A stretch of DNA of 64,000 bases from Streptomyces sp. NBS 14/10 (GCF_002224125.1 NZ_NCSM01000005.1:124001-188000); one strand, 5' to 3'. Numbered from the stretch's first letter, positions 46,547 through 55,537 are shown. The notes: generated by a model not told the origin, from the letters alone. Numbers and translations: made by a program.

Positions 46547-47470
46547 TCACAGACCCGCAGAGCCGCGCAGTCGGCGGACATGGCGGCGCTCCCGGAGAAG
46601 CACGCGAGCGATGGCCGGCCCGGATGGACGGGCGGGGGCGTGGAGCAGGGCGGGGCCTTTGGCGGCGGCCGCGATGGCGGTCAGGTCCTCGATTTCGATC
46701 ACGGCACGGAACAGTGGGCGGCCCTCGGGCGGTGCGAGATCGACCAGGCTCCGGCTCGCGGCCAGGCTCTGGCGGGCCCGGCCGAGGAGGCGTTCGAGAA
46801 GGCTCCGGGTTCCGGGGGTGTCCCGGGCACTTTCCAGATCGGCGCGGGTGACACCGTGGGCGTCGAGCGTGCTGCGCACGAGATTGAGGCGCCCCTCGGC
46901 GAGGTCTTCGGACAGGTCGTTGGCGAAGTCGAGGCGCTGGCTGCCGTCGATGTACGTGCGGCACGCCTCGCGGTAGCCCGACGGCGGGTCCTCCCCGGCG
47001 ATCAGACCCGCGATCAGCATGAACGCGGGCAGCGCGTACTGGTCGACGTAGCGCTGGTAGTCCGCTTCGGTGGCGAAGCCGGTGAACTCCAGCTCCGTGG
47101 CCGCCGCGTCGAGAAAGTCCTCGACGCGGGCGCGGAAGCCGGGGTGGGCGGAGACGGTGTACAGCAGCGGCCGGATGGCCGGGTGATCGCTTTCACCGAC
47201 GGCCAGGCCCTCGCGGACTTCCTTCTCCCACCGTGCGTAGGCCGCGGGGCGCTCGGCCTCGGGGCCGCTGTCGAGGAGGTTGTCGGTGTGGTGCATAAAG
47301 GCGATCGCCGTGATCAGATGCGGCAGCAGCGGCCGGGGCAGAAGCAGGCGCGCCGCGAGATAGGAGCTGCGCCGGTATCTCGCGACCAGTTTCCGCTGGC
47401 GCGCGTAGTCGTCGCGCAACGTCGGATCGCTGATCCCCGCGGCGTCAAGCGCCCTGCCCCATACGCCCAT
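46547..47470 (-). CDS. squalene/phytoene synthase family protein
   Basis: 307 residues, all-helical isoprenoid synthase fold. Two Asp-rich Mg2+-diphosphate motifs: HHTDNLLD (about 76-83) and LDFANDLSED (about 184-193). It joins two prenyl diphosphates head to head, or is a divergent prenyl-transfer enzyme. Start: ATG 47470 (MGVWGRAL); the open frame continues upstream to 48004 but that part has no family similarity. It converges on the operon's exporter with a 6-bp gap and no terminator visible. Whether it belongs to the pathway (a prenylated product?) or is just a neighbour is unknown. Confidence 0.85.
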   Translation of the reverse strand: MGVWGRALDAAGISDPTLRDDYARQRKLVARYRRSSYLAARLLLPRPLLPHLITAIAFMHHTDNLLDSGPEAERPAAYARWEKEVREGLAVGESDHPAIRPLLYTVSAHPGFRARVEDFLDAAATELEFTGFATEADYQRYVDQYALPAFMLIAGLIAGEDPPSGYREACRTYIDGSQRLDFANDLSEDLAEGRLNLVRSTLDAHGVTRADLESARDTPGTRSLLERLLGRARQSLAASRSLVDLAPPEGRPLFRAVIEIEDLTAIAAAAKGPALLHAPARPSGPAIARVLLRERRHVRRLRGSAGL

Positions 47471-47597
47471 GGGCCACCCTCCCGGTCCCTCGAATCCACG
47501 CGCGGTTCCTTTATACGTCCAGCCGGTAGCGGTCCCGGGCCATGTGTGAAAGGAGTGGGTACGCGCCGGGAGCGGTCCGGCTGGATGAGGGAGAGCG

Positions 47598-48422
47598 GTG
47601 GGATCCGTGAGTGAGCGGGACATCGGGGGCTTGCGGCCCGCGGGACTGGACGAGGCGATACGCACCACCGCCGGGGATATCGCCGTGCTGTTGCGCGGCG
47701 CGACCGACACCGGGGCGCCGGTGCCCGGCTCGCGGTGGTCGGTCGGGGAGGTGGCGGCGCATCTGGCGCAGGCCAATGAGCTGATGGCGGACATCGCGGC
47801 CGGGAAGTCGCGCCCGTACGGCGATGGCACGCCGGGCGGGCTGGCCGAGGCCAACGAGGTCGCGCTCGCGGCGTTCACCGAGCGTGGCGCCGGGCCGTTG
47901 GCCGCCCTGATCGTGGCGCAGGCCGATGCGTTCCTCGAGGTGGCGGCGTCCCGGCAGTCCGCGGCGCAGGGCGAACTGGTCAGCCCCATGGGCCCGATGA
48001 GCATGGACGTACTGGGGTCGTATCTGCTGACGCATATGCTCGGCCACGGCTATGACCTCGCCCGTGCGCTGGGCCGTCCGCATATGGTCAGCCGTGCCCG
48101 AGCCCAACTGTGCCTGCCGTTCCTGATGGTGGCGATGGACCGGGTCGTCAGCCCCGCCGCCGCCGGGCACACCGCCCGCTACGCCCTCCGCCTCGGGGGC
48201 GGCGCGCGCTTCGGCGCCACGTTCACCGACGGCGCGGTGGCCGTCGATCCACGGCCGCCGGGCCGCCCGGACTGCACGATCCTCATGGAGCCGGTCGCCT
48301 TTCTCCTGGTGGCGCTCGGCCGCCTCGGCCCATGGGGCGCCCTCGCCCGGGGACGTGTCCTGGCCTGGGGCCGCAAGCCCTGGCTGGCCCCGCGCTTCCC
48401 CACTCTCTTCACCCCGCCCTGA
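47598..48422 (+). CDS. mycothiol-dependent maleylpyruvate isomerase-like / SCP2-domain protein
   Basis: 274 residues. N-terminal DinB/MDMPI-like four-helix bundle (GSRWSVGEVAAHLAQANELM, with metal-ligand His) followed by a C-terminal SCP2-like half (GGARFGATFTDGAVAVDP). This combination is common in actinobacteria, where family members perform mycothiol-assisted isomerisation or transfer. GTG at 47598 with GAGAGCG upstream; a second GTG nine bases on is equally possible. Divergent from the squalene/phytoene synthase-type gene; no partner genes. Confidence 0.82.
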   Translation: MGSVSERDIGGLRPAGLDEAIRTTAGDIAVLLRGATDTGAPVPGSRWSVGEVAAHLAQANELMADIAAGKSRPYGDGTPGGLAEANEVALAAFTERGAGPLAALIVAQADAFLEVAASRQSAAQGELVSPMGPMSMDVLGSYLLTHMLGHGYDLARALGRPHMVSRARAQLCLPFLMVAMDRVVSPAAAGHTARYALRLGGGARFGATFTDGAVAVDPRPPGRPDCTILMEPVAFLLVALGRLGPWGALARGRVLAWGRKPWLAPRFPTLFTPP

Positions 48423-48547
48423 TCCGGCCCGATCCGGTCTGCGGACCCGCGCGGTGTCCGTCACCCGCACGGTTGACGACACCTTGCCGGTGAACCCTCC
48501 GTACCGGACGCTACAGATGAACCAATTCGGCGGAAGGTACCGTCAGC

Positions 48548-49282
48548 ATGGCCTTTCCAGGAGAGTCGGCGGCCTACCGTACGGCCCGCGACCAGCTGCT
48601 CGATCGGGAAATCGAGCTGCGCCGCGCCACCGAGGCGGTGGCTGCCGCGAGGCGCGCGCTGCCGCCCGGCGGGGTGGTCCCGGAGGACTACGTCTTCCAG
48701 GGGGCGGGGCCTGACGGAGCCCCGGCCGACGTCAGGCTGTCGGAGCTCTTCGCACCCGGCAAGGATTCACTGGTCATCTACAGCTATATGTTTCCGCGCC
48801 ATCCCGGTGACAGCCGACCCGGACCCAGGAGCGGCCACTCGGCGGAGCTGAAGATCAAGGAGGGCCCTTGCCCCTCCTGCACGGCGCTGCTCGACCAACT
48901 GGACGGCGCCGCCGATCACGTCGGCCAACACGTCAACTTCGTCGTCGTGGCGAGGACACCGCTGCCACGGCTCCTGACCTTCGCCCAAGAGCGCGGCTGG
49001 CGACACCTGCGGCTGCTCTCCGCGGCCGACAACACCTACAGCCGCGACTATCTGGCCGAGGCGGTGGACGGCTCATCGATGCCCATGCTGAATGTGTTCC
49101 ACCGCGATGGCGGGACCATCCGCCACTTCTGGGGTTCGGAAATGCTCTACTCACCCATGGAATCGGGTCACGGCCCCCGCCACGTAGACGCCCTCGATCC
49201 GCTGTGGAACATGTTCGACCTCACCCCGGAGGGGCGCGGCATGGACTGGGCGGAGCAGCTGGACTACTCATCCAAGCCGTAG
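48548..49282 (+). CDS. DUF899 family thioredoxin-like protein
   Basis: 244 residues. Begins with the DUF899 pattern (YRTARDQLLDREIELRRATEAVA), followed by LPPGG, SLVIYSYMF, a CPSC pair at about 109-112 and HFWGSEMLY near the end. The fold is thioredoxin-like with a redox-type Cys pair, but the biochemical function of the family is unknown. ATG 48548 follows GGAAGG. Transcribed alone; the gap upstream has nothing recognisable. Confidence 0.88.
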   Translation: MAFPGESAAYRTARDQLLDREIELRRATEAVAAARRALPPGGVVPEDYVFQGAGPDGAPADVRLSELFAPGKDSLVIYSYMFPRHPGDSRPGPRSGHSAELKIKEGPCPSCTALLDQLDGAADHVGQHVNFVVVARTPLPRLLTFAQERGWRHLRLLSAADNTYSRDYLAEAVDGSSMPMLNVFHRDGGTIRHFWGSEMLYSPMESGHGPRHVDALDPLWNMFDLTPEGRGMDWAEQLDYSSKP

Positions 49283-49318
49283 ATCATTTACGGGGACACC
49301 CTCTAGGCTCTGGCGGTC

Positions 49319-50236
49319 ATGGACAGCCAGACAGACCTGGAAGCGGCACGCGCAAGCGCGGGCTCATTCCTTCAGTACTACTGGGAAGCCGCCGAGCACG
49401 ACACCGTTGAGGAGCTGGAGGACGACGAAGCGGAGATCCGGGCGGCCTACGCCGCCATCCAGGCGGTCGTTCCCGACGACGCCACCAGCTCCACCGGCCT
49501 GACGCTCCTCCAACTGGGCACGTTGCGGGCCCACCTGAACGATGAATTCGGCACCAGTGAGGACCACTTCGACTACGAACACACGCCACCCGCCGGGTTG
49601 GACGAGGACGACGAGCAGGGCCGGGAACTGGCAGCCGAAGTGGTGCGGGCGGCGGAACGCACGCTCGCCCTGCAAGGGTCCGACAACCTGGCAGCCTTTT
49701 CGCGCGCGTGTGCGCTGCACTGGCTGGGCGAGCATGAGGCCGCGGCGGCTGCCTATCGGGACGTACTGCGCATCGATCCCTATGACCACATCGCGAAGGC
49801 CCGCATAGAACACCTGGAGGACATCGAGCTCCCCGAACCGCCGGGCGGACTCATCGCCCAGCATCCACACGGCTTCCATCTGCTGGAGATGACCCATCTC
49901 ATCGGGCACAGCGGTAGCACCAAGGGCTGGGTCTGGCTGTTCAGCGATCCGTCCTCCGTCCACCGCGCGGCGGAGGGCTGTCTCGAGACATGGCTGGCCG
50001 GCCTCGGCCACAGCCTGGACCACGAGTGCGGCATATGGACCCATGTCCCCGGCAGCGCCGACAAGGGATTCGAGTTGCGCGAGGCGATTCACCGGACGGC
50101 CGAGGGGCGGCCGTTCATCGACTGGTCACAGGTGCCCCTGCCCGAACTGGGGCACGACCCTCTGCCGGCCGGCCGGCCGATCCGCCGGCAGGGGCAGCTG
50201 CACTTCTTCGGCGGAACCGAACACGACGACTCCTGA
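49319..50236 (+). CDS. hypothetical protein with TPR-like helices
   Basis: 305 residues, acidic, soluble. Two parts are visible: helices at 100-165 with TPR spacing (AFSRACALHWLGEHEAAAAAYRDVLRIDPYDHIAKARIEHLE) and a later alpha/beta part with WVWLFSDPSSVHRAAE. No catalytic motif or known family recognised. It follows the DUF899 gene by 36 bp and could share its transcript. Ends before a bidirectional terminator. Confidence 0.78.
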   Translation: MDSQTDLEAARASAGSFLQYYWEAAEHDTVEELEDDEAEIRAAYAAIQAVVPDDATSSTGLTLLQLGTLRAHLNDEFGTSEDHFDYEHTPPAGLDEDDEQGRELAAEVVRAAERTLALQGSDNLAAFSRACALHWLGEHEAAAAAYRDVLRIDPYDHIAKARIEHLEDIELPEPPGGLIAQHPHGFHLLEMTHLIGHSGSTKGWVWLFSDPSSVHRAAEGCLETWLAGLGHSLDHECGIWTHVPGSADKGFELREAIHRTAEGRPFIDWSQVPLPELGHDPLPAGRPIRRQGQLHFFGGTEHDDS

Positions 50237-50272
50237 CCACGCCCGGGGCGCGTGCCGCGGACACGCAGGCGC

Positions 50273-50306
50273 CGGCGCCCCGGCCTCGGCATGAGGCGGG
50301 GCGCCG
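50273..50306. terminator. bidirectional hairpin terminator
   Basis: Arms CGGCGCCCCG (50273-50282) and CGGGGCGCCG (50297-50306), extended inside by CCTC/GAGG after one bulged G. Located between two convergent genes, so it can serve both. Confidence 0.75.
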
Positions 50307-50319
50307 GACCGGGCCTGGA

Positions 50320-50772
50320 TCAGCACATCTTGTAGTCGTAGCGAGTGCTGTTGTACGAACACGAATCGCGGAAGGCACCGGACGGCTTCCGCAAGGTCAC
50401 GGTGTCCTTGTCGTTGTTCCACACATAGTTTCCGCGCCCCCAGTAGACATGACCGGCGCTCTGGGTGCCCTTACCGGTGTGGATCGTCACCGTCTTCCCC
50501 GCACCGATCTTGTACGAGGGGAAGGTGAAGGTGTAGCCGGTGTTGTCCCGGACCGTATAGCCCTTGAGCTGAACGGCGGCACCCGTGGTGTTCCGTAGCT
50601 GCACGTACTCGGCGTTCAGGCTCGGGTTGGAGCGGGTGTCGCTTCCGGGGCTGTCGTAATAGACCTTGTACAGGTGGATCGAGCCCGCGGCCTGCGCCTG
50701 GGTGGGCAGCAGGGCGATACCGGCTGCGGCCGCCGTGGCTATGACGGCGGCGAGAGTGCGGGTGGGCAACAA
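50320..50772 (-). CDS. secreted lamin-tail-domain protein
   Basis: About 150 residues. Signal peptide (LLPTRTLAAVIATAAAAGIALL, cleavage near QAQA) then a single lamin tail-like Ig fold: SIHLYKVYYDSPGSD, AEYVQLRNTT, LKGYTVRDNTGYTFTFP and DTVTLRKPSG. Such domains are found in secreted nucleases and adhesins, here alone. Start: TTG at 50772, with AGGGGAGGA six bases upstream; a GTG at 50826 without RBS would add 18 residues. Two C-terminal cysteines probably pair. Confidence 0.85.
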   Translation of the reverse strand: MLPTRTLAAVIATAAAAGIALLPTQAQAAGSIHLYKVYYDSPGSDTRSNPSLNAEYVQLRNTTGAAVQLKGYTVRDNTGYTFTFPSYKIGAGKTVTIHTGKGTQSAGHVYWGRGNYVWNNDKDTVTLRKPSGAFRDSCSYNSTRYDYKMC

Positions 50773-50935
50773 GAAACGTCCTCCCCTACGGCCGGGCACC
50801 CCCCTGGTCCCGGCGAGGACGCTCACACTACGGGCGGACCGACATGAAGGGGGCAGCGTTACCGAACTGGGATACTGGGGGTGAATGGCGAGGAACGTCA
50901 GCTGCGGGGGCGAACGGGGGGCAGGGGCGCGGTGT

Positions 50936-51499
50936 CTACGACGGGGCTTGTTCGGCGGCCCGCCACTCCGGGGCCAGGACCGACCAGATCTCGATGTCGT
51001 GGCGCCTGCCCCGGTACAGGAAGTTCCCGCGCAGCACGCCGTCCTGCGTCATCCCCAGGCGCTGGGCCACGGCGACGCTGGCCCTGTTCCCTGCCGCGGC
51101 CCGCCACTCCACGCGGTGGATGCCCCGCTCCTCGATGGCCCAGTCGATGATCACGCGCGCGGCTCGGGTCACCAGCCCCTTGCCGACCGCCGAGGGCTCC
51201 AGCCAGCAGCCCACCTCGGCGGTGCCCTGTGCCAGGTCCATCGTCCTGAAGAGGACTCCGCCGACCAGTTCCCCGTTCACCCAGATGCCGTAGATCCGCC
51301 CGGCGTCGGCCGCGGCCTTCTCCGCGTAGGTCTGGAGATACGCACGGCTCGACGCCAGGTCCGTCACCCGGTCGGCCAGCCCGATGAACTGTTCGACGAG
51401 CTCACGTCCTCGCTCCATATGGGCCAGGAACTCCTCGGCCCGCCAGGGCTCGAGCGGGCGCAGCTCCGCACCATCGTCGCCCAGGGATATCGCGTACAT
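50936..51499 (-). CDS. GNAT N-acetyltransferase, RimJ/RimL type
   Basis: 187 residues. GNAT motif A is readable as CWLEPSAVGKGLVTRAARVIIDWA (acetyl-CoA pyrophosphate loop, Q/R-x-x-G-x-A variant), followed by HRVEWRAAAGNRASVAVAQRLGM, typical of ribosomal-protein or amino-group acetyltransferases. Substrate unknown. Start: ATG 51499 with GGAGGTGACC directly upstream rather than 51529. A hairpin separates it from the upstream mscS-like gene. Confidence 0.88.
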   Translation of the reverse strand: MYAISLGDDGAELRPLEPWRAEEFLAHMERGRELVEQFIGLADRVTDLASSRAYLQTYAEKAAADAGRIYGIWVNGELVGGVLFRTMDLAQGTAEVGCWLEPSAVGKGLVTRAARVIIDWAIEERGIHRVEWRAAAGNRASVAVAQRLGMTQDGVLRGNFLYRGRRHDIEIWSVLAPEWRAAEQAPS

Positions 51500-51591
51500 G
51501 GTCACCTCCACGTCGAAGCCGGCGCACACGGCGAAAAGGATCTTCTCACGACCACATCAGGGCCCACGGGCCCGTACGGCATTCGGGGCCC

Positions 51592-51622
51592 GCCGGGTCC
51601 TCAGCACCGCTGAGGACCCGGC
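51592..51622 (-). terminator. hairpin terminator after the MscS-type gene
   Basis: Perfect 14-bp stem, GCCGGGTCCTCAGC (51592-51605) and GCTGAGGACCCGGC (51609-51622), loop ACC, 34 bp past the mscS-like stop. Confidence 0.78.
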
Positions 51623-51655
51623 ACCCGACATGGCGAAACGATCCGGCGGCGCCGC

Positions 51656-52831
51656 TCAGTGACGGGTCTTCGACATCGACACCGATGACTTCACCCCGGC
51701 CCCCGGGACGGTCTCCGGGGTGCGGGGACCGGGGAGCGGAATCTGGCCCGGCTGCTGCAGGACGACGGTGCGCACCGGCAGGGGGATCTCGATGCCCTCG
51801 GTCCGGTAGCGCTGATGGAGCCGCTTGAGGAATTCATGTTTGATCAGGAACTGGTCGCTGAATTCCTGGACACGCAGGATGACCGAGAAGTCGATACCGG
51901 CTTCCCCGAAGGTGTGGAATCGGACGGCCGGTTCATGGTCCGGGACGCCGCCGGACACCTCGGCCATCACCTCTTCGGCGACGTCGAGGCTCACCCGCTC
52001 GACCTGTTCGAGGTCGCTGTCGTAGTCGACCCTCGCCTGGATCATGATCGACATCTGCTCTTCGGGCTGATTGTAGTTGGTGGTGATGGCGCCGGCGAGC
52101 TTGGCGTTCGGGATGATCACCAGGTTGTCCGGGAGCTGGCGCACCGTGGTGTTACGCCAGTTGATGTCGACGACGTAACCCTCCTCACCGCTGCCGAGCC
52201 GGATGTAGTGGCCGGGCTGCACCGTCTTGGAGGCGAGGATGTGGACGCCCGCGAAGAGGTTGGCCAGCGTGTCCTGGAGCGCCAGGGCGACCGCGAGGCC
52301 GCCCACGCCGAGCGCGGTGAGCAGCGGGGCGATCGAGATGCCGAGCGTTTCCAGCAGGATGAGGACGCCCATCGCCAGCACCGCGATGCGGGTGATGTTG
52401 ACGAAAATGGTGGCGCTGCCCGCCACTCCCGACCGCGACAGCGCCTGGTTGCGCACCAGATCGGCGACCACGCGGGCCACGGCGATGGTGGTGGCCAGGA
52501 TGAGCACTGCGGTCATCACCTGGTGGACGCTGTGGTCGATGGCCCTGGTCAGCGGCAGGGCCGCGGCCGCCCCGGACACACCGGCGACGACGGACGCCCA
52601 GGGGGCGATGGTGCGCAGCGCGTCGACGATGATGTCGTCGCCGGTCCACCGGGTCCGGCGCGCCCGCTCCCCCAGCCAGCGCAGCGCCATGCGGGACAAC
52701 AGGACCATCGCCAGGCCCCCGGCCAAGGCGGCGCAGACGACGATGAGGTCGTGCAGCGTGAGCGCGCGGGTCACCGGCCACTCCCCGTACGCCGCGAAGC
52801 GTGCCGCGATGTGCGGCAGCTCCGGCCGCAC
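51656..52831 (-). CDS. mechanosensitive ion channel, MscS family
   Basis: 391 residues. Four or so N-terminal transmembrane helices, then the pore helix and beta domain with the family block GVGGLAVALALQDTLANLFAGVHIL and IPNAKL, and a C-terminal alpha/beta domain. Opens under membrane tension to release ions during hypo-osmotic shock. The C terminus has a 40-residue Pro/Thr-rich tail without similarity. Start ATG 52831. Monocistronic, closed by a hairpin terminator. Confidence 0.92.
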   Translation of the reverse strand: MRPELPHIAARFAAYGEWPVTRALTLHDLIVVCAALAGGLAMVLLSRMALRWLGERARRTRWTGDDIIVDALRTIAPWASVVAGVSGAAAALPLTRAIDHSVHQVMTAVLILATTIAVARVVADLVRNQALSRSGVAGSATIFVNITRIAVLAMGVLILLETLGISIAPLLTALGVGGLAVALALQDTLANLFAGVHILASKTVQPGHYIRLGSGEEGYVVDINWRNTTVRQLPDNLVIIPNAKLAGAITTNYNQPEEQMSIMIQARVDYDSDLEQVERVSLDVAEEVMAEVSGGVPDHEPAVRFHTFGEAGIDFSVILRVQEFSDQFLIKHEFLKRLHQRYRTEGIEIPLPVRTVVLQQPGQIPLPGPRTPETVPGAGVKSSVSMSKTRH

Positions 52832-53053
52832 AGGGCGGTGGGCCGCGGTCCGGGTGCGCGCTCGTGGCGAGGTCTACCGGGGAGTTCGGAGTGCTGTCTT
52901 GTCACCGTGTCACCTGCTCGTGCCTGGGATGTCGGGCTGCGCCGGGGCTGTTGTGCCGGGCCCTGACGCGGTCTGCCATCCTGCCTCATGCCTCCCGCGC
53001 GGACGGCACCAACCAGCCAGGGGCCCGCCGAGGCCGCGACGTGGCCGCACGCG

Positions 53054-53830
53054 TCAGGCGTCCGCGTGGGTCATGTGCCGGACCACGGTGGCGGACCGGC
53101 CGGTGGCGGCGTGGCGGATCCTGGTGCGCCACAGCCACCTGATGTCGCGTGCGAAGGACCAGATGAGCAGCGCCAGCGCCACCAGCACCACCGCGAGCGA
53201 CGCCAAGTGCGGGAGGAGCGCGGAGGCTGCCACCAGCAGGGCGATTCCCTGCAGCGCGGCCACCGCCTTGCGGGCGGTGTTCACCGGCAGTGGCTCGTTC
53301 AGCCAGGGCAGGGCGCGGGCGGCCGCGACGAAGGCGTAGCGCATGGCGCCGATGGTGAGCACCCACGGGCCCAGCGAGGTGGCCACGTAGACGCTGAGCA
53401 CCAGGATGAGGAAGGCGTCGACCTCCATGTCGAAGCGTGCCCCCAGGGGGGACGCCGTTCCGGTGCGCCGGGCGACCTTGCCGTCGACGGCGTCGAGGAT
53501 CAGCGCCACCGTGGTGAGGGCGACGAGGGCCGGGACGCGGGGCGGGCTCTGGAAGGAGTCGGCGACCAGCGCGGTCACACCCCCCACCAGCGTGGCGCGG
53601 GCCAGGGTGACGCGGTTGGCGGCGCCGAAGGACCTGAGCCAGGAGCGGCACACGGCGCGCGTCAGCACGGCCCAGGTGGCGAACGCGAACGCCAGGCCCG
53701 TCAGCCAGCCCGCCGGCCCCAGGCCGAGCGCGGTGCCCAGAAGTGTCAGCAGGAGTATCTGTGCGACCGCTCCCACCGCCGTCTCCTGCCGCAACAGCGT
53801 CGTGTCGTATGTGTTGTTCAGGGCAGCCAC
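53054..53830 (-). CDS. CDP-alcohol phosphatidyltransferase
   Basis: 258 residues, six transmembrane helices. The diagnostic motif D(x)2DG(x)2AR(x)8G(x)3D(x)3D is complete at about 113-138 (DAVDGKVARRTG ... GARFDMEVD). It transfers a phosphatidyl or related phospho group from a CDP-linked donor to an alcohol in the membrane. Start: GTG at 53830 with GGAGGG seven bases upstream; the open frame to 54001 is not supported. Divergent from the MDR gene of the pterin-like locus, so possibly part of it. Confidence 0.88.
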   Translation of the reverse strand: MAALNNTYDTTLLRQETAVGAVAQILLLTLLGTALGLGPAGWLTGLAFAFATWAVLTRAVCRSWLRSFGAANRVTLARATLVGGVTALVADSFQSPPRVPALVALTTVALILDAVDGKVARRTGTASPLGARFDMEVDAFLILVLSVYVATSLGPWVLTIGAMRYAFVAAARALPWLNEPLPVNTARKAVAALQGIALLVAASALLPHLASLAVVLVALALLIWSFARDIRWLWRTRIRHAATGRSATVVRHMTHADA

Positions 53831-53897
53831 CGTGCACCCTCCGGCTGTTGTGGCGGAGTCGTTGAGTGCCGCGTACCGTGTTCGCGGCTTGGTAATC

Positions 53898-53914
53898 GTC
53901 ACTACGTACGTGAC
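53898..53914. promoter_or_regulatory. dyad in the divergent promoter of the pterin-like locus
   Basis: GTCAC-TACGTAC-GTGAC, two 5-bp inverted arms around a self-complementary centre, in the 134-bp gap between the CDP-alcohol transferase and MDR genes. Suits a dimeric repressor; no factor can be named. Confidence 0.4.
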
Positions 53915-53964
53915 GGGCAAAGTGTTCAGCCCGTTGTCAGGCCCGATCTTTCTGGAGGACGTCG

Positions 53965-54945
53965 ATGGAGCGCGTCGCCCGCGCCTTCTGGCTCCGCACA
54001 CCCGGCCACGGCGAGGTACGGGAGGTCCCGCTGCCGGTGCCCGGCGCCGACGACGTCGTGGTGCGCGCCCTGTTCTCCGGGGTGAGCCGGGGGACGGAGA
54101 CCCTGGTCTTCCGCGGCGGGGTGCCGGAGAGCCAGTACGCCACGATGCGGGCCCCGTTCCAGGAGGGCGAGTTCCCCGGTCCGGTCAAGTACGGCTATCT
54201 CAACGTCGGCGTGGTGGAGGAGGGTCCGGCAGCGCTGCTGGGCCGTACGGTCTTCAGCCTGTATCCGCACCAGACGCGGTTCGTCGTCCCGGCGAGCGCC
54301 GTGACCCCGGTGCCGGAGACCGTGCCGGCGGCGCGGGCCGTGCTGGCGGGGACGGTGGAGACGGCGGTGAACGCCCTGTGGGACGCGGCGCCGTTGATCG
54401 GCGACCGGATCGCGGTGATCGGGGCCGGGATGGTCGGCGCGAGCGTGGCCGCCGTGCTCGCCCGGTTTCCGGCCGTACGCGTCCAGCTGGTCGACGCGAA
54501 CCCCGCGCGCGCCGGGGTCGCGGAGGCCCTGGGCGTCGACTTCGCGCTCCCCGAGGAGGCCGCGGACGACTGCGATCTCGTCGTCCACGCCAGCGCCACC
54601 GAGGCCGGGCTCGCGCGCGCCCTCGAACTGCTCGCGCCGGAGGGGACGGTCCTGGAGCTGAGCTGGTACGGCGACCGGCGGGTCAGCCTGCCGCTGGGCG
54701 AGGCGTTCCACTCCCGCCGTCTGGTCGTGCGCAGCAGCCAGGTGGGCACGGTGTCCCCGGCCCGGGGCTCGCGCCGCACCTTCGCCGACCGGCTTGCGCT
54801 GGCGCTGGAGCTGCTGGCCGACCCCGCTCTCGACGCGCTGGTGACCGGGGAGTGCGCCTTCGAGGAGCTGCCGGAGGTGCTGCCCCGCCTCGCGTCCGGG
54901 GAGCTGCCGGGGCTGTGCCACCGCGTGCGGTACGGGTCGGCCTGA
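53965..54945 (+). CDS. MDR-family dehydrogenase, zinc-independent type
   Basis: 326 residues. Medium-chain dehydrogenase fold with SGVSRGTETLVF in place of the usual zinc-ligand G-x-C-G-x-D (no Cys), P-V-K-Y-G-Y-L-N-V-G, and the coenzyme motif VIGAGMVGASVAAVL (about 152-166). Loss of the catalytic zinc ligands is seen in subfamilies that do hydride transfer without metal. First gene of a run through 58855. ATG 53965 with CTGGAGGA upstream. Substrate unknown; by context a pterin-like, sugar or polyol group. Confidence 0.87.
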   Translation: MERVARAFWLRTPGHGEVREVPLPVPGADDVVVRALFSGVSRGTETLVFRGGVPESQYATMRAPFQEGEFPGPVKYGYLNVGVVEEGPAALLGRTVFSLYPHQTRFVVPASAVTPVPETVPAARAVLAGTVETAVNALWDAAPLIGDRIAVIGAGMVGASVAAVLARFPAVRVQLVDANPARAGVAEALGVDFALPEEAADDCDLVVHASATEAGLARALELLAPEGTVLELSWYGDRRVSLPLGEAFHSRRLVVRSSQVGTVSPARGSRRTFADRLALALELLADPALDALVTGECAFEELPEVLPRLASGELPGLCHRVRYGSA

Positions 54946-54947
54946 GC

Positions 54948-55006
54948 GGTCCGAAGAGTCGGCTGAGCGGTCCGAACGGTCCGAAGAGCGGTCCGAACGG
55001 TCGCAA
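54948..55006 (+). repeat. short direct repeats between MDR and PTPS-like genes
   Basis: Four copies of GGTCCGAA (54948, 54969, 54978, 54990) and one variant GGTCGCAA (54999) in the 193-bp gap inside an otherwise tight operon. Could be an operator array, mRNA structure element or simple slippage. Confidence 0.55.
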
Positions 55007-55138
55007 GGGTCTGGATAATCCAGCAGGATCCAGCACAATTCAGCGCGGCTCTGAACCAGGTCGCCAGGTCGGCCGTACTACATGACGTGGCCCGGTCGAG
55101 GGCCGCCAGCAGCCGTGCCGTACCTGGAGGGTCGTTCG

Positions 55139-55537
55139 TTGTTCAGCATCACCGTTCGTGATCACCTGATGATCGCTCACAGCTTCCACGGAGAGGTCTT
55201 CGGGCCCGCGCAGCGCCTGCACGGGGCGACGTTCCTGGTGGACGCCACCTTCCGGCGCGCCGAGCTGGACGCCGACAACATCGTGGTCGACATCGGCCTC
55301 GCCACCCAGCAGCTGAACGCGGTGGTCGGCGAGCTTAACTACCGCAATCTCGACGAGGACCCCGCCTTCGCGGGCATCAACACCAGTACGGAGTTCCTGG
55401 CCAAGGTCATCGCCGACCGCCTCGCCGACCGGGTGGCCGCCGGGGAGCTGGGCGAGGGGGCACGGGGGCTTTCCGCGCTGACGGTCACGCTGCACGAGTC
55501 GCATATCGCCTGGGCGAGTTACGAGCGGGATCTGTGA
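55139..55537 (+). CDS. 6-pyruvoyltetrahydropterin synthase-like T-fold protein
   Basis: 132 residues, T-fold (PTPS/QueD family). Zinc ligands are incomplete: His13 is present in [13 protein letters not shown], but the H-G-H pair of active enzymes reads RLHGAT (His28, then Ala30). The catalytic Cys before it is missing. From memory, the S. coelicolor homologue SCO6650 has a published structure lacking zinc and the catalytic triad while keeping pterin-binding residues; this protein fits that description. So probably a pterin-like-ligand enzyme with new chemistry. Start: TTG 55139 with GGAGGG eight bases upstream. Its stop overlaps the GT start. Confidence 0.87.
   Translation: MFSITVRDHLMIAHSFHGEVFGPAQRLHGATFLVDATFRRAELDADNIVVDIGLATQQLNAVVGELNYRNLDEDPAFAGINTSTEFLAKVIADRLADRVAAGELGEGARGLSALTVTLHESHIAWASYERDL

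Noticed and set aside
46505..46550. GTTCGAACC sequence resembling a tRNA T-loop
   Set aside because: It lies inside the 3' end of the exporter gene; no acceptor stem, anticodon arm or D arm can be paired around it.
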